Source of the DNA: Aurantimonas marina
GTDB taxonomy: Bacteria; Pseudomonadota; Alphaproteobacteria; Rhizobiales; Rhizobiaceae
DNA: 64,000 nt
Direction of reading: 5' to 3'
NCBI RefSeq assembly: GCF_017183135.1
Contig: NZ_JADDXW010000004.1
Location: 186,001 to 250,000, forward strand
The notes below the pieces were generated by a model. That model worked only from the letters and a program-made list of their open reading frames with translations. It ran no database searches and was not told where the DNA came from. Each line of letters begins with the position of its first letter. Within the stretch, counting starts at the first letter, position 1. This document shows, piece by piece, positions 27,562 through 38,291 of this stretch. The position numbers and the translations under genes were made by a program.

Positions 27562-30500
27562 ATGACGGAACCGATGGAATGTGATCCGAAATTCGTTCAC
27601 CTTCGGGTCCACAGCGCCTTTTCGCTGCTGGAAGGCGCGTTACGGCTGGATCAGATCATCCAGTTCGCCAAGAAGGACGGAGTACCGGCGATCGGGATCA
27701 GTGACACGAACAATTTGTTCGGGGCGCTGGAGTTTTCTGAAAAGGCAGCAAAGGCGGGCATACAGCCGATCATCGGATGTCAGCTCGACGTCGACTTCGG
27801 CGATACCGAGGCCGAGGAGCATGGCGGCCGCAAGGACCGGAATTTGGTGGCGATCGCGCCGCTGGTGTTGATCGCGGCGAGCGAGGCCGGATTTGCCAAT
27901 CTCGTCGAAATCGTTTCGCTGGCTTATCTCGGGCATCCGGACAACCCCAAACCGCACATCTTGATCGATTGGCTGGCGGAGCGGGCCGAGGGGGTGATCG
28001 CCTTGACCGGCGGGCCGCTGGGGCCGATCGGCATGGCGCTTGCTGCAGACAGGGAGGCGCTCGCCCGGACCCGGCTGGAACGTCTCGCGGCAATCTTCGG
28101 CGACCGGCTCTATGTCGAATTGCAGCGCCAGGAAGGGCGAAGCCGCAAGGTGGAGGCCGGGACGGTCCAGCTTGCCTATGATTTCGCGCTGCCGTTGGTG
28201 GCGACCAATGAGCCGTTTTTTTTCGGCCTCGACGATTTCGAGGCTCATGACGCGCTAATCGCGGTGGCGAGCAACCGACTGGTCAGTCACGAGGATCGGC
28301 GCCGACTTTCGCGGGACCACAGCCTCAAATCGCAGGGCGAAATGGCGATGCTATTCGCCGATTTGCCGGAAGCGCTACAAAATACGGTTGAGATCGCCCG
28401 GCGTTGTTCCTACCGGCCAACGACGCGGCCGCCAATCCTGCCGCGTTTCGCCGGCGCGGACGCTGACCCGCTCGAGGCGGAGGCCGCGGAAACCACCGAA
28501 CTTCGCCGGCAGGCCGTCGAAGGCTTGGAGAAGCGGCTGGCAGCGCATGGCCTGGCACCCAGCGAGACGGAGGCCAGCTACCGCGAGCGTCTGGATTTCG
28601 AGTTGTCGATCATCGAGCGCATGAAATTCCCGGGCTACTTCCTGATTGTCTCGGACTTCATCAAATGGGCCAAGGGGCAGGGGATTCCCGTGGGCCCCGG
28701 TCGCGGTTCGGGCGCCGGCTCGCTCGTCGCCTACTCCCTGACCATCACCGATCTCGACCCGCTGCGCTTCTCGCTACTCTTCGAGCGCTTCCTCAACCCC
28801 GAGCGCGTCTCGATGCCGGATTTCGATATCGATTTCTGCCAGGAGCGGCGCGAGGAAGTAATCCGCTACGTGCAAGACAAGTATGGGCGCGAGCAGGTCG
28901 GTCAGATCATCACCTTCGGAACGCTCCAGGCGCGGGCGGTGCTGCGCGACGTCGGCCGCGTGCTGGAAATGTCGTATGGCCAGGTGGACAAGCTCTGCAA
29001 GCTGGTACCCCAGAACCCCGCCAATCCGGTGACGCTCGCCCAGGCACTGGTTGAAGAGCCGCGTCTGCAGGAAGCGCGGGAGAAGGAAGAGATCGTCGAC
29101 CGACTGATCTCGATCGCGCTGAAGCTGGAAGGGCTCTACCGGCATGCCTCGACCCACGCCGCCGGGATCGTCATCGGCGATCGTCCGCTGTCGCAGCTCG
29201 TGCCGATGTACCGCGATCCGCGCTCCGACATGCCGGTCACCCAGTACAATATGAAATGGGTCGAGCCGGCGGGCTTGGTCAAGTTCGACTTTCTGGGCCT
29301 GAAGACCCTGACGGTACTGCAGACGGCAGTGGAACTCATCGCCCGGAAGGGCATCAAGATCGATCTTTCGGCCATCCCGCTCGATGATGCCAAGAGCTAC
29401 GAAATGATGACCCGCGGCGAGACCGTGGGTGTGTTCCAGGTGGAATCGGTCGGGATGCGCAAGGCGCTGATCGGTATGCGGCCGGACCGGTTCGAGGACA
29501 TCATCGCCCTTGTCGCGCTCTATCGGCCGGGCCCGATGGAGAATATCCCGACCTACAACGCCCGCAAACATGGGGAGGAGGAGCCGGACTTCATTCACCC
29601 GATGATTGCGCCGATTCTGAAGGAGACGCAGGGCGTCATCATCTATCAGGAACAGGTGATGCAGATCGCGCAGGTGCTGGCGGGATACTCGCTTGGCGAA
29701 GCCGACCTCCTGCGTCGCGCCATGGGCAAGAAAATTCGCGCCGAAATGGACAAGCAACGTGTCCGGTTCGTCGAGGGCGCAGTCAAGAACGCCCTGGAGA
29801 AAGCCCAGGCGAACATGATCTTCGACCTGCTGGCCAAGTTCGCCGATTACGGCTTCAACAAGAGCCATGCGGCCGCTTACGCCTTGGTGGCGTATCAGAC
29901 GGCCTATCTAAAGGCGAACCATCCGGTCGAATTCCTGGCCGCCTCGATGACCCTCGATGCGGGCAACACCGAAAAGCTCAATGATTTCCGCATGGATGCC
30001 ATGAGGCTTGGGATCGCGGTCGTGCCGCCATCCGTCCAGACATCCTACAAATCCTTCGAGGTGGGTGAAAACCGCATCTTCTATGCGCTTGCCGCGATCA
30101 AGGGGGTCGGAGAACATGCGGTCGAGCACATCGTCGAGCGACGCGGCGACGTCGATTTCGCCTCGCTGGAGGATTTCTGCGCGCGGATCGACCCGAAGAT
30201 CGTTAACAAGCGCACGCTCGAATTCCTCATCGCGGCGGGCGCACTCGACTGTTTCGGCCACGACCGATCGCTGTTGAGCGGCAATATCGACCTGATGGCC
30301 TCCTATGCGCTGCGTGTTCATGAGGGCCGGACATCGGGCCAGCACGACATGTTCGGCTCGGCCGGTGGCGCGCCGGAGCCGCTGCGGCTCAACCCCGGGC
30401 CGCTGTGGACGGCATCGGAGAAGTTGTTGCGGGAATTCCAGGCGATCGGCTTCTATCTGTCGGCCCACCCGCTGGACGAATATAGTGCGACGTTGAAGCG

Positions 30501-31032
30501 GTTGCGCGTGCAAACACACGCGGAAGTCGTCGCTGGTGTGAAACGTGGCGCGAGCGCCGGCAAACTCGCTGGTACGGTCACCTCGCGGCAGGAGCGCAAG
30601 ACGCGGAGCGGCGGCAAGCTCGGAATCGTCCAATTGTCGGATCCCAGCGGCCAGTATGAGGTGGTGTTGTTCTCGGAAGCCCTCTACGCTTTTCGCGACA
30701 TGCTCCAGCCCGGCACTTCGGTCATCGTGACGGTGTCGGCGGAGGAGCGGCCGGAGGGAATCTCGTTCCGCGTCCAGGCGGTTCAGTCGCTGGAAGACGA
30801 GGCGGTTCGCATGCAGAAATCGCTGCGCGTCTTCATGCGCGACGCCGTTCCGCTACAAAGTTTTCGCGGGCAGCTCCAGGGTGATGGCGACAGCGAGGTT
30901 TCGCTCGTTCTGGTCCGAGATGGGGGCGAACGGGAGATCGAGATCATGCTTCCGGGCCGCTACCGCGTCTCGCCGCAGATGGCCAGCGCCGTCAAGGCCG
31001 CGCCGGGCGTTCTCGACGTCGAGCTTCTATAG
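27562..31032 (+). CDS. dnaE: DNA polymerase III alpha subunit (DnaE1)
   Basis: 1156 residues, the replicative polymerase. The N-terminal PHP domain begins [16 protein letters not shown]; the usual HLHVHS is HLRVHS, so a metal ligand is missing and PHP nuclease activity is unlikely, as in other proteobacterial DnaE. The catalytic palm has [13 protein letters not shown] near residue 420. The thumb and fingers follow ([19 protein letters not shown]). A C-terminal HhH/OB part carries the beta-clamp-binding region. The length matches DnaE1, not the shorter ImuC/DnaE2. The start ATG at 27562 has a weak ribosome binding site. It ends 6 bases inside the convergent dinB gene. Confidence 0.96.
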   Translation: MTEPMECDPKFVHLRVHSAFSLLEGALRLDQIIQFAKKDGVPAIGISDTNNLFGALEFSEKAAKAGIQPIIGCQLDVDFGDTEAEEHGGRKDRNLVAIAPLVLIAASEAGFANLVEIVSLAYLGHPDNPKPHILIDWLAERAEGVIALTGGPLGPIGMALAADREALARTRLERLAAIFGDRLYVELQRQEGRSRKVEAGTVQLAYDFALPLVATNEPFFFGLDDFEAHDALIAVASNRLVSHEDRRRLSRDHSLKSQGEMAMLFADLPEALQNTVEIARRCSYRPTTRPPILPRFAGADADPLEAEAAETTELRRQAVEGLEKRLAAHGLAPSETEASYRERLDFELSIIERMKFPGYFLIVSDFIKWAKGQGIPVGPGRGSGAGSLVAYSLTITDLDPLRFSLLFERFLNPERVSMPDFDIDFCQERREEVIRYVQDKYGREQVGQIITFGTLQARAVLRDVGRVLEMSYGQVDKLCKLVPQNPANPVTLAQALVEEPRLQEAREKEEIVDRLISIALKLEGLYRHASTHAAGIVIGDRPLSQLVPMYRDPRSDMPVTQYNMKWVEPAGLVKFDFLGLKTLTVLQTAVELIARKGIKIDLSAIPLDDAKSYEMMTRGETVGVFQVESVGMRKALIGMRPDRFEDIIALVALYRPGPMENIPTYNARKHGEEEPDFIHPMIAPILKETQGVIIYQEQVMQIAQVLAGYSLGEADLLRRAMGKKIRAEMDKQRVRFVEGAVKNALEKAQANMIFDLLAKFADYGFNKSHAAAYALVAYQTAYLKANHPVEFLAASMTLDAGNTEKLNDFRMDAMRLGIAVVPPSVQTSYKSFEVGENRIFYALAAIKGVGEHAVEHIVERRGDVDFASLEDFCARIDPKIVNKRTLEFLIAAGALDCFGHDRSLLSGNIDLMASYALRVHEGRTSGQHDMFGSAGGAPEPLRLNPGPLWTASEKLLREFQAIGFYLSAHPLDEYSATLKRLRVQTHAEVVAGVKRGASAGKLAGTVTSRQERKTRSGGKLGIVQLSDPSGQYEVVLFSEALYAFRDMLQPGTSVIVTVSAEERPEGISFRVQAVQSLEDEAVRMQKSLRVFMRDAVPLQSFRGQLQGDGDSEVSLVLVRDGGEREIEIMLPGRYRVSPQMASAVKAAPGVLDVELL

Positions 31033-32427
31033 GCGTTTGAGGGGGCGGCCGCCCTCCGCGGAAGAGCCGATGTCTTTTCGTGGGCCGTTCTCGGGCTCCC
31101 GGAAAAGCGGGGCTTTTTCGCTTCGCCTCGGTGGGCGGGGCACTTCGGAGGCTAAGGCCTGTCGAAACGTATAGCCGGTCTCGATCGAGGCTTGGCCGAA
31201 ACGGTCGCGCAAGCGATCAAGCGCCGCTTCCGCCTTGGCCCGCTTGGCGGCTCCCGGGTCGACAAGATCGTGGGGGTCGGCCTGGGCGGCTGGACGAAAA
31301 TCCGCGCAGCCGATGCCGATGAGCCGGAACCGCGTTCCGTCGATCTCCTTTTCGATCAGGATGAGACCGGTTTCGAATATCCGATCGGCTAAACGCGTCG
31401 GATCGTGGAGCTTGCGGTTACGGGTGCGTGTCCTGAAATCCGCGGATTTCATCTTGAGGACGATCGTCGAAGCGGACAACTCGGTCGCCTTCAACCGCCG
31501 CGCGACCTTTTCGCTCAAGGCCCGCAGGACCGGCACAAGCTGGTCACGCGTCGATAGGTCGTGATTAAAGGTCGTTTCCGCAGAAATGCTCTTCATCTCG
31601 GCGCGCGGATCGACCGGACGGATGTCGATGCCGTGTGAGAGACTGAACAGGCGCTGTCCCATCCGCCCATATCTGTTGATGAGGTCGGCCTGGTTCATCG
31701 TCTGAAGCTGGCCGATGGTGCCGAGGCCGTCCCGCTGCAATGCCCGGTTCATGGCCTCGCCGACACCCCAGATCATCGAGATCGGCTTGTGGCGCAGGAA
31801 CGTTGTGGTTTCGGCGCGGCCGATCACCGAAAACCCACGCGGCTTCTCCAGATCACTGGCAATCTTAGCGAGAAACTTGTTGTGCGACAGGCCGACCGAG
31901 ACGCTGATGCCGAGCTCGTGTTCCACGTCCCGCGCGAGACGCGCGAGGGTCATGGCCGGCGGTTGGCCGTGGAGTCGTTCCGTGCCGCTCAGATCCAGGA
32001 AAGCCTCGTCGATCGACAGTGGCTCGACCAGCGGGGTGCTGGCCAGCATCATGGCTCGAACCGCGCGTCCCACCTCGGCGTATTTCGCCATGTTCGGTCG
32101 CAGCACAATGGCGTCCGGACACAGTTTCAGCGCCTTGAACATCGGCATGGCCGAGCGGACACCGCGGATGCGGGCGATATAACAGGCAGTCGCGACGACG
32201 CCTCGGGTCCCGCCACCGATGATCAGGGGCTGCTGACGCAGTTCCGGTCGATCACGCTTTTCGATCGCCGCGTAGAAGGCGTCGCAGTCGATGTGGGCAA
32301 TGGTAAGCTCGGCCAGTTCGCTATGGCCGACGAGTCGCGGGCTGCCACAGGCGCGGCAACGTCGCCCGGCGGTATCGTCCCGGACCAGGCAGTCCCGACA
32401 AAAGCGCAGATGGAGCGGCGCGGACAT
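31027..32427 (-). CDS. dinB: DNA polymerase IV (DinB) with N-terminal zinc finger
   Basis: 466 residues, a Y-family translesion polymerase. Catalytic blocks are [15 protein letters not shown] and [14 protein letters not shown]. The little-finger domain follows residue 280. Ahead of the palm is a four-cysteine zinc-finger-like motif (Cys10, Cys13, Cys24, Cys27; CRDC and CRAC), absent from E. coli DinB but common in Rhizobiales. A long C-terminal tail is rich in Pro and Arg. ATG at 32427 has GAGG 5 bases upstream; the frame is open to a TTG at 32475. I see no LexA box directly upstream. Confidence 0.94.
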   Translation of the reverse strand: MSAPLHLRFCRDCLVRDDTAGRRCRACGSPRLVGHSELAELTIAHIDCDAFYAAIEKRDRPELRQQPLIIGGGTRGVVATACYIARIRGVRSAMPMFKALKLCPDAIVLRPNMAKYAEVGRAVRAMMLASTPLVEPLSIDEAFLDLSGTERLHGQPPAMTLARLARDVEHELGISVSVGLSHNKFLAKIASDLEKPRGFSVIGRAETTTFLRHKPISMIWGVGEAMNRALQRDGLGTIGQLQTMNQADLINRYGRMGQRLFSLSHGIDIRPVDPRAEMKSISAETTFNHDLSTRDQLVPVLRALSEKVARRLKATELSASTIVLKMKSADFRTRTRNRKLHDPTRLADRIFETGLILIEKEIDGTRFRLIGIGCADFRPAAQADPHDLVDPGAAKRAKAEAALDRLRDRFGQASIETGYTFRQALASEVPRPPRRSEKAPLFREPENGPRKDIGSSAEGGRPLKRL

Positions 32428-32490
32428 CACGACCTCAGGCGATTCGGAGGCAAGATTAGCCCCGTCCACCAACAAAGGGAATTTCTGGGA

Positions 32491-33174
32491 CTAAACACTT
32501 AGCGCGCTATCCAACGCAGCCGATGCCAAAATGCCCTCGATGATCCGCTCCGCCTCGCCCCATTCGGCGGCGGCATGTGCCCCGGCGGGAAGGGGCGGAA
32601 GATGCGGACGAAACACGGTGTTCGCCATCAGATGCAGCAGATGGACGGCTGGTGCGCTCTTGCGGACACCGGCAAGATTGAGTGGCAGGTCGTCGGCAAA
32701 AACGAGTGGACCGGGCCAGCGTTCGGAGAGTTCGGCGACGATCGCGCCCTTCGAGCGCTCGGTCGCGATCATCGGATAATGCAGGCCCTTGCTGTCGAGC
32801 AGAGCCCGTCGGTGAGGATAGTAGGAGGGCGTCATCGCCGTCAGGAACAGAATGTCCGCCCTGCTGGACAGCCGGTCCAGCGACGCCTCGACGCCGGCGA
32901 CCAGCGTCTGGCGCGCCGCCTGGGTCTCGTAAAGAATCTCGGTGACCCGATCGAGCTGCGAACCCGACAGCGCGGCCCCGGTGGAGATTGAGCGGACATT
33001 GCCGGTGAGCTTGAAGCTTTCCGGGTGGAGGCGCGCGCCATGTTCCTCCAGCAATTGACCAAACGGTTCGATGAATTCGAGCACGACCTCGTCCACATCG
33101 AGCACCAGCAGGGCATCATGATTCTTGGCGAGGGATTCGATGGACGGACCGGCGGTGACGCTGGTTCGGGTCAT
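32491..33174 (-). CDS. HAD-superfamily protein of unknown substrate
   Basis: 227 residues. Motif I is [15 protein letters not shown], with the DxD pair inside a hydrophobic strand. Motif II is [14 protein letters not shown], a Lys follows in [10 protein letters not shown], and motif IV is [11 protein letters not shown]. The GT usually found after DxD is replaced by EV. It is probably a phosphatase or phosphotransferase of the HAD fold, soluble in the cytosol; I cannot name a substrate. Its ATG overlaps the stop of the DUF3572 gene, so both are read from one leftward transcript. Confidence 0.7.
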   Translation of the reverse strand: MTRTSVTAGPSIESLAKNHDALLVLDVDEVVLEFIEPFGQLLEEHGARLHPESFKLTGNVRSISTGAALSGSQLDRVTEILYETQAARQTLVAGVEASLDRLSSRADILFLTAMTPSYYPHRRALLDSKGLHYPMIATERSKGAIVAELSERWPGPLVFADDLPLNLAGVRKSAPAVHLLHLMANTVFRPHLPPLPAGAHAAAEWGEAERIIEGILASAALDSALSV

Positions 33175-33449
33175 GGAGATTCCCGCAAAGGGCCATCGTC
33201 CAATGCCCGCCGGGCCTCGGCGACGCGCGCGGGCCCGATCCCGGCATCCGCCGCGAACGCCGTCAGTGTCGGCTCGTGCGCGAGAATGAAATCGAGGACA
33301 CCCGGCAGAAATCCCGGTGTGGCGGCGGCTTGACGCAACGCCGGGACCTCGAGCCCCGTCAGCGCCAGGAAGCGGTCAAACAGGGTACGGTCGCCGGCAA
33401 TGTAGGACAGCGCGGTGACCGCGATCGCCTCCGCATCCTGGCTGCGCAT
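33171..33449 (-). CDS. DUF3572 family protein
   Basis: About 92 residues from the ATG at 33449 ([20 protein letters not shown]), the point where family similarity begins; the frame extends to 33518. The small helical protein has the pattern [36 protein letters not shown], typical of DUF3572, a Rhizobiales family that regularly sits beside divK. No function is known. It is divergent from divK and overlaps the HAD gene by 4 bases. Confidence 0.8.
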   Translation of the reverse strand: MRSQDAEAIAVTALSYIAGDRTLFDRFLALTGLEVPALRQAAATPGFLPGVLDFILAHEPTLTAFAADAGIGPARVAEARRALDDGPLRESP

Positions 33450-33593
33450 TTCCGGGGCGCGAACGCCACCTCGCAACCATTTGTTATCGTTAAGAGATGG
33501 CAACCCGTCCATTCCCACTTCTTAAATCAAATCAGCGTAGAAGGGACCTCGATAGCGCAAGATCGCAAGTCGGTCGAGGCAAGGAGTATCACC

Positions 33594-33965
33594 ATGGCGA
33601 AGACCGTGATGATCGTCGAAGACAACGAACTCAACATGAAGCTCTTTCGCGACCTGATCGAGGCGCATGGTTACGCGACCGTGCAGACTCGCAGCGGGCT
33701 GACCGCGATGGACCTCGCCCGCGAACATCGTCCTGACCTGATCCTGATGGATATCCAGCTTCCGGAAATCTCCGGCCTCGACGTGACGCGGGACCTGAAG
33801 GCCGATCCCGATCTGAGCAGGATACCTGTGATTGCGGTCACGGCCTTTGCGATGAAGGGCGACGAGGAGCGAATCCGTCAGGGCGGATGCGAAGCCTATA
33901 TTTCGAAGCCGATCTCGGTCACCAAGTTCATCGACACCATCCGTTCCTTCCTGGGCGAAGCCTGA
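33594..33965 (+). CDS. divK: cell-cycle response regulator DivK
   Basis: 123 residues, a single receiver domain with no output domain. The phosphoacceptor is Asp53 in [13 protein letters not shown], the same number as in Caulobacter. Acidic residues near the N-terminus (VEDNELN), the [10 protein letters not shown] switch and Lys in YISKPISV complete the active site. DivK is phosphorylated by DivJ/PleC-type kinases and feeds into DivL-CckA-CtrA control of the cell cycle. AAGGAG lies 7 bases upstream of the ATG. It forms an operon with pleD, 10 bases downstream. Confidence 0.95.
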   Translation: MAKTVMIVEDNELNMKLFRDLIEAHGYATVQTRSGLTAMDLAREHRPDLILMDIQLPEISGLDVTRDLKADPDLSRIPVIAVTAFAMKGDEERIRQGGCEAYISKPISVTKFIDTIRSFLGEA

Positions 33966-33975
33966 GGCGCGCGCG

Positions 33976-35337
33976 ATGACCGCTCGAATCCTGCTTGTCG
34001 ACGATATCGAGATGAACCTTCGCGTTCTCGAGGCGAGGTTGTCGGCCGAATACTACGATGTAATCACCGCGATGAGCGGCGCCGAGGCGCTGGAGATCTG
34101 CCGAAGCCAGCCCATCGATCTTGTACTCCTCGATGTGATGATGCCGGAGATGGACGGCTTCGAGGTCTGCCGACAGCTGAAGGCCGATCCGCGCACAACG
34201 TATCTTCCCATCGTCTTGATTACGGCCCTCGATCAGCCCTCCGACCGGCTTGCCGGGCTCGAAGCGGGCGCCGACGATTTTCTGACCAAGCCCGTTCGCG
34301 ATCTGCCGCTGTTCTCGCGGGTCCGCAGTCTAACGCGCCTCAAGCTGGTGACTGACGAATTGCGGCGCCGCGCCGAAACGGCGATCAACCTCGTCGCGGA
34401 GGATCATGCCGGCGACGGGCGCGAGGCGCTCGCCAGGCTTGCATTCTACGGGGAGGATGCCGACGAGACGCGGCGGATCCAGAAATATCTGAAGGGTGCC
34501 GTGCGGGTCGAGGCCGTCGCGGACGCGGCGAGCTTGATCGCCGCCGCCGTCAATGGCGCCGCCGACGCGGTGTTGATCGACATGGCGGCGAAAGCGGTCA
34601 ATCCATTGCGGCTGGTATCGCAGTTGCGGTCGAAGGAGGCGTCGCGGCTCCTGCCGGTGCTGGCGATTGCGGCGGCAGAAGACGACGAAACAGCTGCCCG
34701 TGCCCTGGAACTGGGTGCCAACGACTACATCCAGCGTCCGCTCGACCGCCACGAACTCGTCGCCCGCATCCGGACCCAAATGCGACGCAAGCGCAACGAC
34801 GAGCGCCTTCGGCAATCGGTCGAACAGACGATCGAGCTGGCCCTGTCCGACTCCCTGACGGGGCTGCATAACCGCCGCTTCTTCGAGACCCATCTCGCCA
34901 CGGCCGTGCATCGCGCCCGCACCACCGGAGCGAGCTTCTCGGTGCTGATCGCCGACATCGATCACTTCAAGCGCGTCAACGACGGCTGGGGGCACGAGGC
35001 GGGCGATCGCGTGCTCAAGCAGTTTTCCGCACGGCTGAGCGATTGCCTGCGTTCCAGCGATCTGGCCTGTCGGTTCGGCGGGGAGGAGTTCGCGATCCTG
35101 ATGATGGATGCCGACTTCGACACCGCCTTGTCGATCGCCGATCGCGTCCGTCGTAGCGTATGCGAAACACCCTTCGACATTGGCGGCGAGTTGCTCGACG
35201 TGACCGTCAGCGAAGGCTTTGCCGTCTTCGACGCCGCGCGCGACGACGCGGCGAGTTTGGTCAGACGGGCCGACCAGGCACTTTATGCAGCCAAGCGCGG
35301 TGGCCGTAACCGGGTCGGCACCGCGGCGGCAGCTTGA
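33976..35337 (+). CDS. pleD: response regulator diguanylate cyclase PleD
   Basis: 453 residues. Receiver 1 has Asp53 in LVLLDVMMPEMDG. Receiver 2 is degenerate, as expected for the dimerisation adaptor. The GGDEF domain has GGEEF at 368-372 and the inhibitory site RSSD at 359-362, exactly the Caulobacter PleD numbering. On phosphorylation it would make cyclic di-GMP at a pole and promote the motile-to-sessile transition. It is co-transcribed with divK. All catalytic and product-inhibition residues are present, so the enzyme looks active. Confidence 0.96.
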   Translation: MTARILLVDDIEMNLRVLEARLSAEYYDVITAMSGAEALEICRSQPIDLVLLDVMMPEMDGFEVCRQLKADPRTTYLPIVLITALDQPSDRLAGLEAGADDFLTKPVRDLPLFSRVRSLTRLKLVTDELRRRAETAINLVAEDHAGDGREALARLAFYGEDADETRRIQKYLKGAVRVEAVADAASLIAAAVNGAADAVLIDMAAKAVNPLRLVSQLRSKEASRLLPVLAIAAAEDDETAARALELGANDYIQRPLDRHELVARIRTQMRRKRNDERLRQSVEQTIELALSDSLTGLHNRRFFETHLATAVHRARTTGASFSVLIADIDHFKRVNDGWGHEAGDRVLKQFSARLSDCLRSSDLACRFGGEEFAILMMDADFDTALSIADRVRRSVCETPFDIGGELLDVTVSEGFAVFDAARDDAASLVRRADQALYAAKRGGRNRVGTAAAA

Positions 35338-35506
35338 AAAGCGGCCCACATTGCACCGGCGTGAGCCGACTCGGTCCCGCCGGAACACATGGTGTCTAAG
35401 CCCCTCAACTTCAAAAGTATCGGCCTCGTGCCCTGGGGGCGCGTGCGGATGAGCGTAAACCGCAGCATCCTGAGGCCGCTTCGAACGTAGGCGGTACAAA
35501 ACGGCC

Positions 35507-35521
35507 TTAACCATTTCTTAA
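35507..35521 (+). promoter_or_regulatory. CtrA-type box
   Basis: TTAACCATTTCTTAA fits the full TTAA-N7-TTAA consensus of the master cell-cycle regulator CtrA. No convincing gene follows within 300 bases on either strand, so its target is unclear. Confidence 0.55.
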
Positions 35522-35903
35522 AAGTCTAGGGCCAATGGCGCGCAATGTCGTTGCAATTGAATCGGTTCTGGGCGAATCTCCAGACAGAAATCGAAGGTCA
35601 AGAGCTAAATGAAGACCTTCGAAGCTACCCCCATGGAATGCTCAGGTCCGCCGCATCTCCTGGGTCCCGTGGGGAGGTCGGTCGGTAGCGTGCGCATGCG
35701 GTTTCCTCGTACCGTTGCATGTTGCCGGCCGGCCACTTTTTTGTGGCGTCCCCCCCGCCGACGATTCTCTATCCTCGTTGCTGCTGATATCGCGCGTCGT
35801 TCGCCCGATGCCGTTCGGCGAAGCCGTGCGTGCCATCGCCTGTCTCGCCGTGGCCTGTGGCCCGGCGGCGCATGGCGGGATGAACCACACTCCAAAACCA
35901 AAA

Positions 35904-35929
35904 GCGCCGCTCCGTTGCCGGAGCGGCGC
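35904..35929 (-). terminator. rho-independent terminator of rpmG
   Basis: An 11-base-pair GC-rich stem (GCGCCGCTCCG with CGGAGCGGCGC, loop TTGC) begins 25 bases after the rpmG stop. On the minus strand it is followed by TTTTGGTTTT. Confidence 0.85.
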
Positions 35930-35954
35930 CATCATCGGTCAATCGTGCCGAAAA

Positions 35955-36122
35955 TTACTTAATCTTCGCCTCACGAAACTCGACGTGCTTGCGCGCGACC
36001 GGATCGTACTTGGTCTTCACCATCTTCTCGGTCATTGTGCGGCTGTTCTTGCTCGTGACATAGAAGAAGCCGGTGTCGGCCGTCGAGAGGAGCTTGATCT
36101 TGATGGTGGTTGCCTTCGCCAT
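35955..36122 (-). CDS. rpmG: 50S ribosomal protein L33
   Basis: 55 residues, the full length of alphaproteobacterial L33, starting [20 protein letters not shown] and containing the [17 protein letters not shown] block with a basic C-terminus. It lacks the CxxC zinc-binding pairs, so it is the zinc-independent form. It is transcribed alone and ends in a clear terminator. The reading frame stays open upstream to 36488, but only the last 55 codons match L33. Confidence 0.97.
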   Translation of the reverse strand: MAKATTIKIKLLSTADTGFFYVTSKNSRTMTEKMVKTKYDPVARKHVEFREAKIK

Positions 36123-36318
36123 GGCCTTATCCGTTCGCTGATGCGCGTCGTCATTTTCAATCGAACCGGGCGCGGGCCACTTCGATACACTACGACTGCG
36201 GCTGAAACTGTTTCGGCTTGTGGAGCTAACGGCATAGCAGCCGACACACCACGCACCCACGCGCCGTCGCGATGCGACGGCGAATTCGACGCGGACCATA
36301 GCCAAGCTTGCCGGCAAG

Positions 36319-37515
36319 TCAAGCCCGTCTCGCCCACGCAATTCGCCCCAGCGTAAGGACGAGGTAGAGGCCGAAAAAGAGGGCAAGCGCCCAGGCGAAT
36401 CCGTTGGCTCCGAACAGATCCATGGAGGAACCGATGGTCTGCGGTCCGATGAGCATCCCAGCCGAATAACAGAAGATGAAGGCGGCATTCGCAGAGGCGA
36501 GTTCGGATCCGGCGAGCTTCGATCCCAGATGCGCCAGCCCCACCGTGTAAAGGCCGGCTACGACGCCGCCCCACAGAAACAGGAGCGTGGCCATCAGCAG
36601 CCAGTCCTGGGCGACCAAGGGCAGAGACAGGGTGCCGACTAGTCCGATCAGGGCGAAGAGCGACAACAGGCTGCGGCGATCCCGGACACGGTCGGACACA
36701 AGGCCGATCGGAATCTGCATCAGGACATTGCCGAGGCCGATCGCGGTCAGGAGCAAGGCGGCGGACGATTCCGAAAAGCCAAGCCGTTCGCCATAGATTG
36801 GAAACAGCGCGAAGCCACCTGCCTCCACGGCTCCGAAGATCAGCACGGCGCCCGTGGCCGTCGGGACGGCGAATATGTACCGCCAGAAGGAGCCGCGTTG
36901 ACGCTCTCCCAGTGCGGGTTGTCGATTCCAGGCGAAGAACAAGGGAATGGCCGAGGCAAAAATGACGCCAGCGCCGATCGCGAAGGGCAGGATTCCCGTC
37001 GAGCCGACTTGCGAGAAGATGAACGGTCCGGCGGCGAAGCCAAGCGACAGGACGGTGGCGTAGATGCCTAGCACGAAACCGCGCTTGCCAGGCGGCGCCG
37101 CCGCGGTGATCCAGAATTCCGAGAGGACGAACAGCGCGGTGATCGCGAAGTGGAAAATCAGCCGTAGCGGGAACCAGGTCCAGAAAGGTGTCAGGACATA
37201 GAAGCCGAGAGCCGAGATGCCCGAGAGCGCGATGGCAATCAGCATCGACAGGCGAACGCCGAGGCGGCGCGCGATCGGTGTGATCAAGGGCGCCGCCAGG
37301 AGCGAGGCGATGCCTGCGACGGCGGTGTTGGCGCCGATCAGGCTCGCCGAGATTCCCCGTCGTTCGAGAACGACGCTAAGCAGAGGCAGGCCGAGGCCAA
37401 GGGCGATCCCGACCGCGCTGATCGAAGCGATCGCGGCGCCGGCCGAGACCCAGTCGACTTGTTCGACCTCGTGTTCGGCTTGTGCGACGATGTCATCGGG
37501 TGTCCATTTGTCCAT
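36319..37515 (-). CDS. MFS transporter
   Basis: 398 residues with about twelve hydrophobic helices. The sequence starts with a soluble stretch of about 25 residues rich in acidic side chains. Between helices 2 and 3 there is a short basic loop (ARRLGVRLS), and [10 protein letters not shown] lies between helices 8 and 9, in line with the repeated MFS loop motif. Family members of this kind (YcaD-like) are efflux or sugar transporters; the substrate is not inferable. It is immediately downstream of the Nudix gene on the same strand, 21 bases apart, so it is likely part of the rnr-DUF983-Nudix transcript. Confidence 0.85.
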   Translation of the reverse strand: MDKWTPDDIVAQAEHEVEQVDWVSAGAAIASISAVGIALGLGLPLLSVVLERRGISASLIGANTAVAGIASLLAAPLITPIARRLGVRLSMLIAIALSGISALGFYVLTPFWTWFPLRLIFHFAITALFVLSEFWITAAAPPGKRGFVLGIYATVLSLGFAAGPFIFSQVGSTGILPFAIGAGVIFASAIPLFFAWNRQPALGERQRGSFWRYIFAVPTATGAVLIFGAVEAGGFALFPIYGERLGFSESSAALLLTAIGLGNVLMQIPIGLVSDRVRDRRSLLSLFALIGLVGTLSLPLVAQDWLLMATLLFLWGGVVAGLYTVGLAHLGSKLAGSELASANAAFIFCYSAGMLIGPQTIGSSMDLFGANGFAWALALFFGLYLVLTLGRIAWARRA

Positions 37516-37536
37516 CCGGCGGGTCCGTCATGCCCC

Positions 37537-38277
37537 TCAGAGAAAGTCGCGGACGAATCGGCCGTGTACGGCACGGTAAAACGGCATCGGACACGTCGAG
37601 TCGCGCCACGATCCGTCGGTCATCCGCGCGCCCAGATCCGCAAGGACCCGCAAGGTGATGGCGGCGAGGGACAGTTCCTTGACCTGATCGAAGGTGAACC
37701 ACTCGACCGCTTCCAGTTCGTCGGTGGGGAGCTCATCGAGCGACGGCCCGTGCGACATCTCGGTAGCGGACACACAGAAAAAGCGGGTGTCGTAGCGCCG
37801 AGGCCGTCCCGGCGGTGTGATCGCGCGCGCCAGCGGCACGAGCCGTCCGGGGTCCGGGCGGATTCCGCGTTCGGCGAACATGCCCCAAAAGCCCGTCGCC
37901 CGGCTTTCGAATGCGCCAGGCGCCCCCACCATGGCGCCGGCTTCCTCGAACGTCTCGCGAATCGCAGCGAGGGCGGTTGCGGTCGCACGGCGGGAATCGA
38001 ACCTCGCCGGCGGCCCTGCGCAGAGCCGCGCAAGGGCGGGTTCGGGGAGGGTAAAGGCCGAAGCCAGGGCGAGGTCCGCAGCATCCACCCGGCCGCCGGG
38101 AAAGACATAGCGGCCCGGCATGAACACATGCGTGGCTGCTCGTCGCCCCATCAAGAGGCGCGGTGCCGGGCCAGTCTCATCGACAATGATCAATGTTCCC
38201 GCGTCGCGCGGGCGCTGCTTGAGTCCGGCAGGCCGCTGGCCGTCGAGCCGCACTCGTCCGGCGTCCGGCGCCGCCAT
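37537..38277 (-). CDS. Nudix hydrolase with interrupted Nudix box (NUDT19-like)
   Basis: 246 residues from the ATG at 38277, with CGGAG just upstream. The Nudix box is split: FPGGRVDAADLALAS lies in the first half and the catalytic helix RETFEEAGAMVG comes about 30 residues later. NUDT19/RP2p-type coenzyme A diphosphatases carry an insertion at this same point. The helix keeps REXXEEXG, so metal binding should be intact. Likely substrates are CoA-like or nucleotide diphosphates; this is inference. It follows DUF983 after 14 bases. Confidence 0.85.
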   Translation of the reverse strand: MAAPDAGRVRLDGQRPAGLKQRPRDAGTLIIVDETGPAPRLLMGRRAATHVFMPGRYVFPGGRVDAADLALASAFTLPEPALARLCAGPPARFDSRRATATALAAIRETFEEAGAMVGAPGAFESRATGFWGMFAERGIRPDPGRLVPLARAITPPGRPRRYDTRFFCVSATEMSHGPSLDELPTDELEAVEWFTFDQVKELSLAAITLRVLADLGARMTDGSWRDSTCPMPFYRAVHGRFVRDFL

Positions 38278-38291
38278 GGCTCCGGTCTCGC

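Larger units (their letters stand above)
35338..35954. other. long intergenic region between pleD and rpmG
   Basis: About 615 bases without a gene I can defend. It contains the CtrA-type box at 35507-35521 and, on the other strand, the rpmG terminator at 35904-35929. Frames inside are short and Arg/Pro-rich. A 25-codon frame starting at 35535 follows the CtrA-type box but has no recognisable feature. Confidence 0.55.

Noticed and set aside
32428-32490. LexA box upstream of dinB
   Set aside because: No GTTC-N7-GTTC or GAAC-N7-GAAC pattern in this stretch.
35609-35962. 117-codon plus-strand frame after the CtrA-type box
   Set aside because: Composition is Arg/Pro/Cys-rich, it runs through the rpmG terminator and into the rpmG end, and no family is seen.
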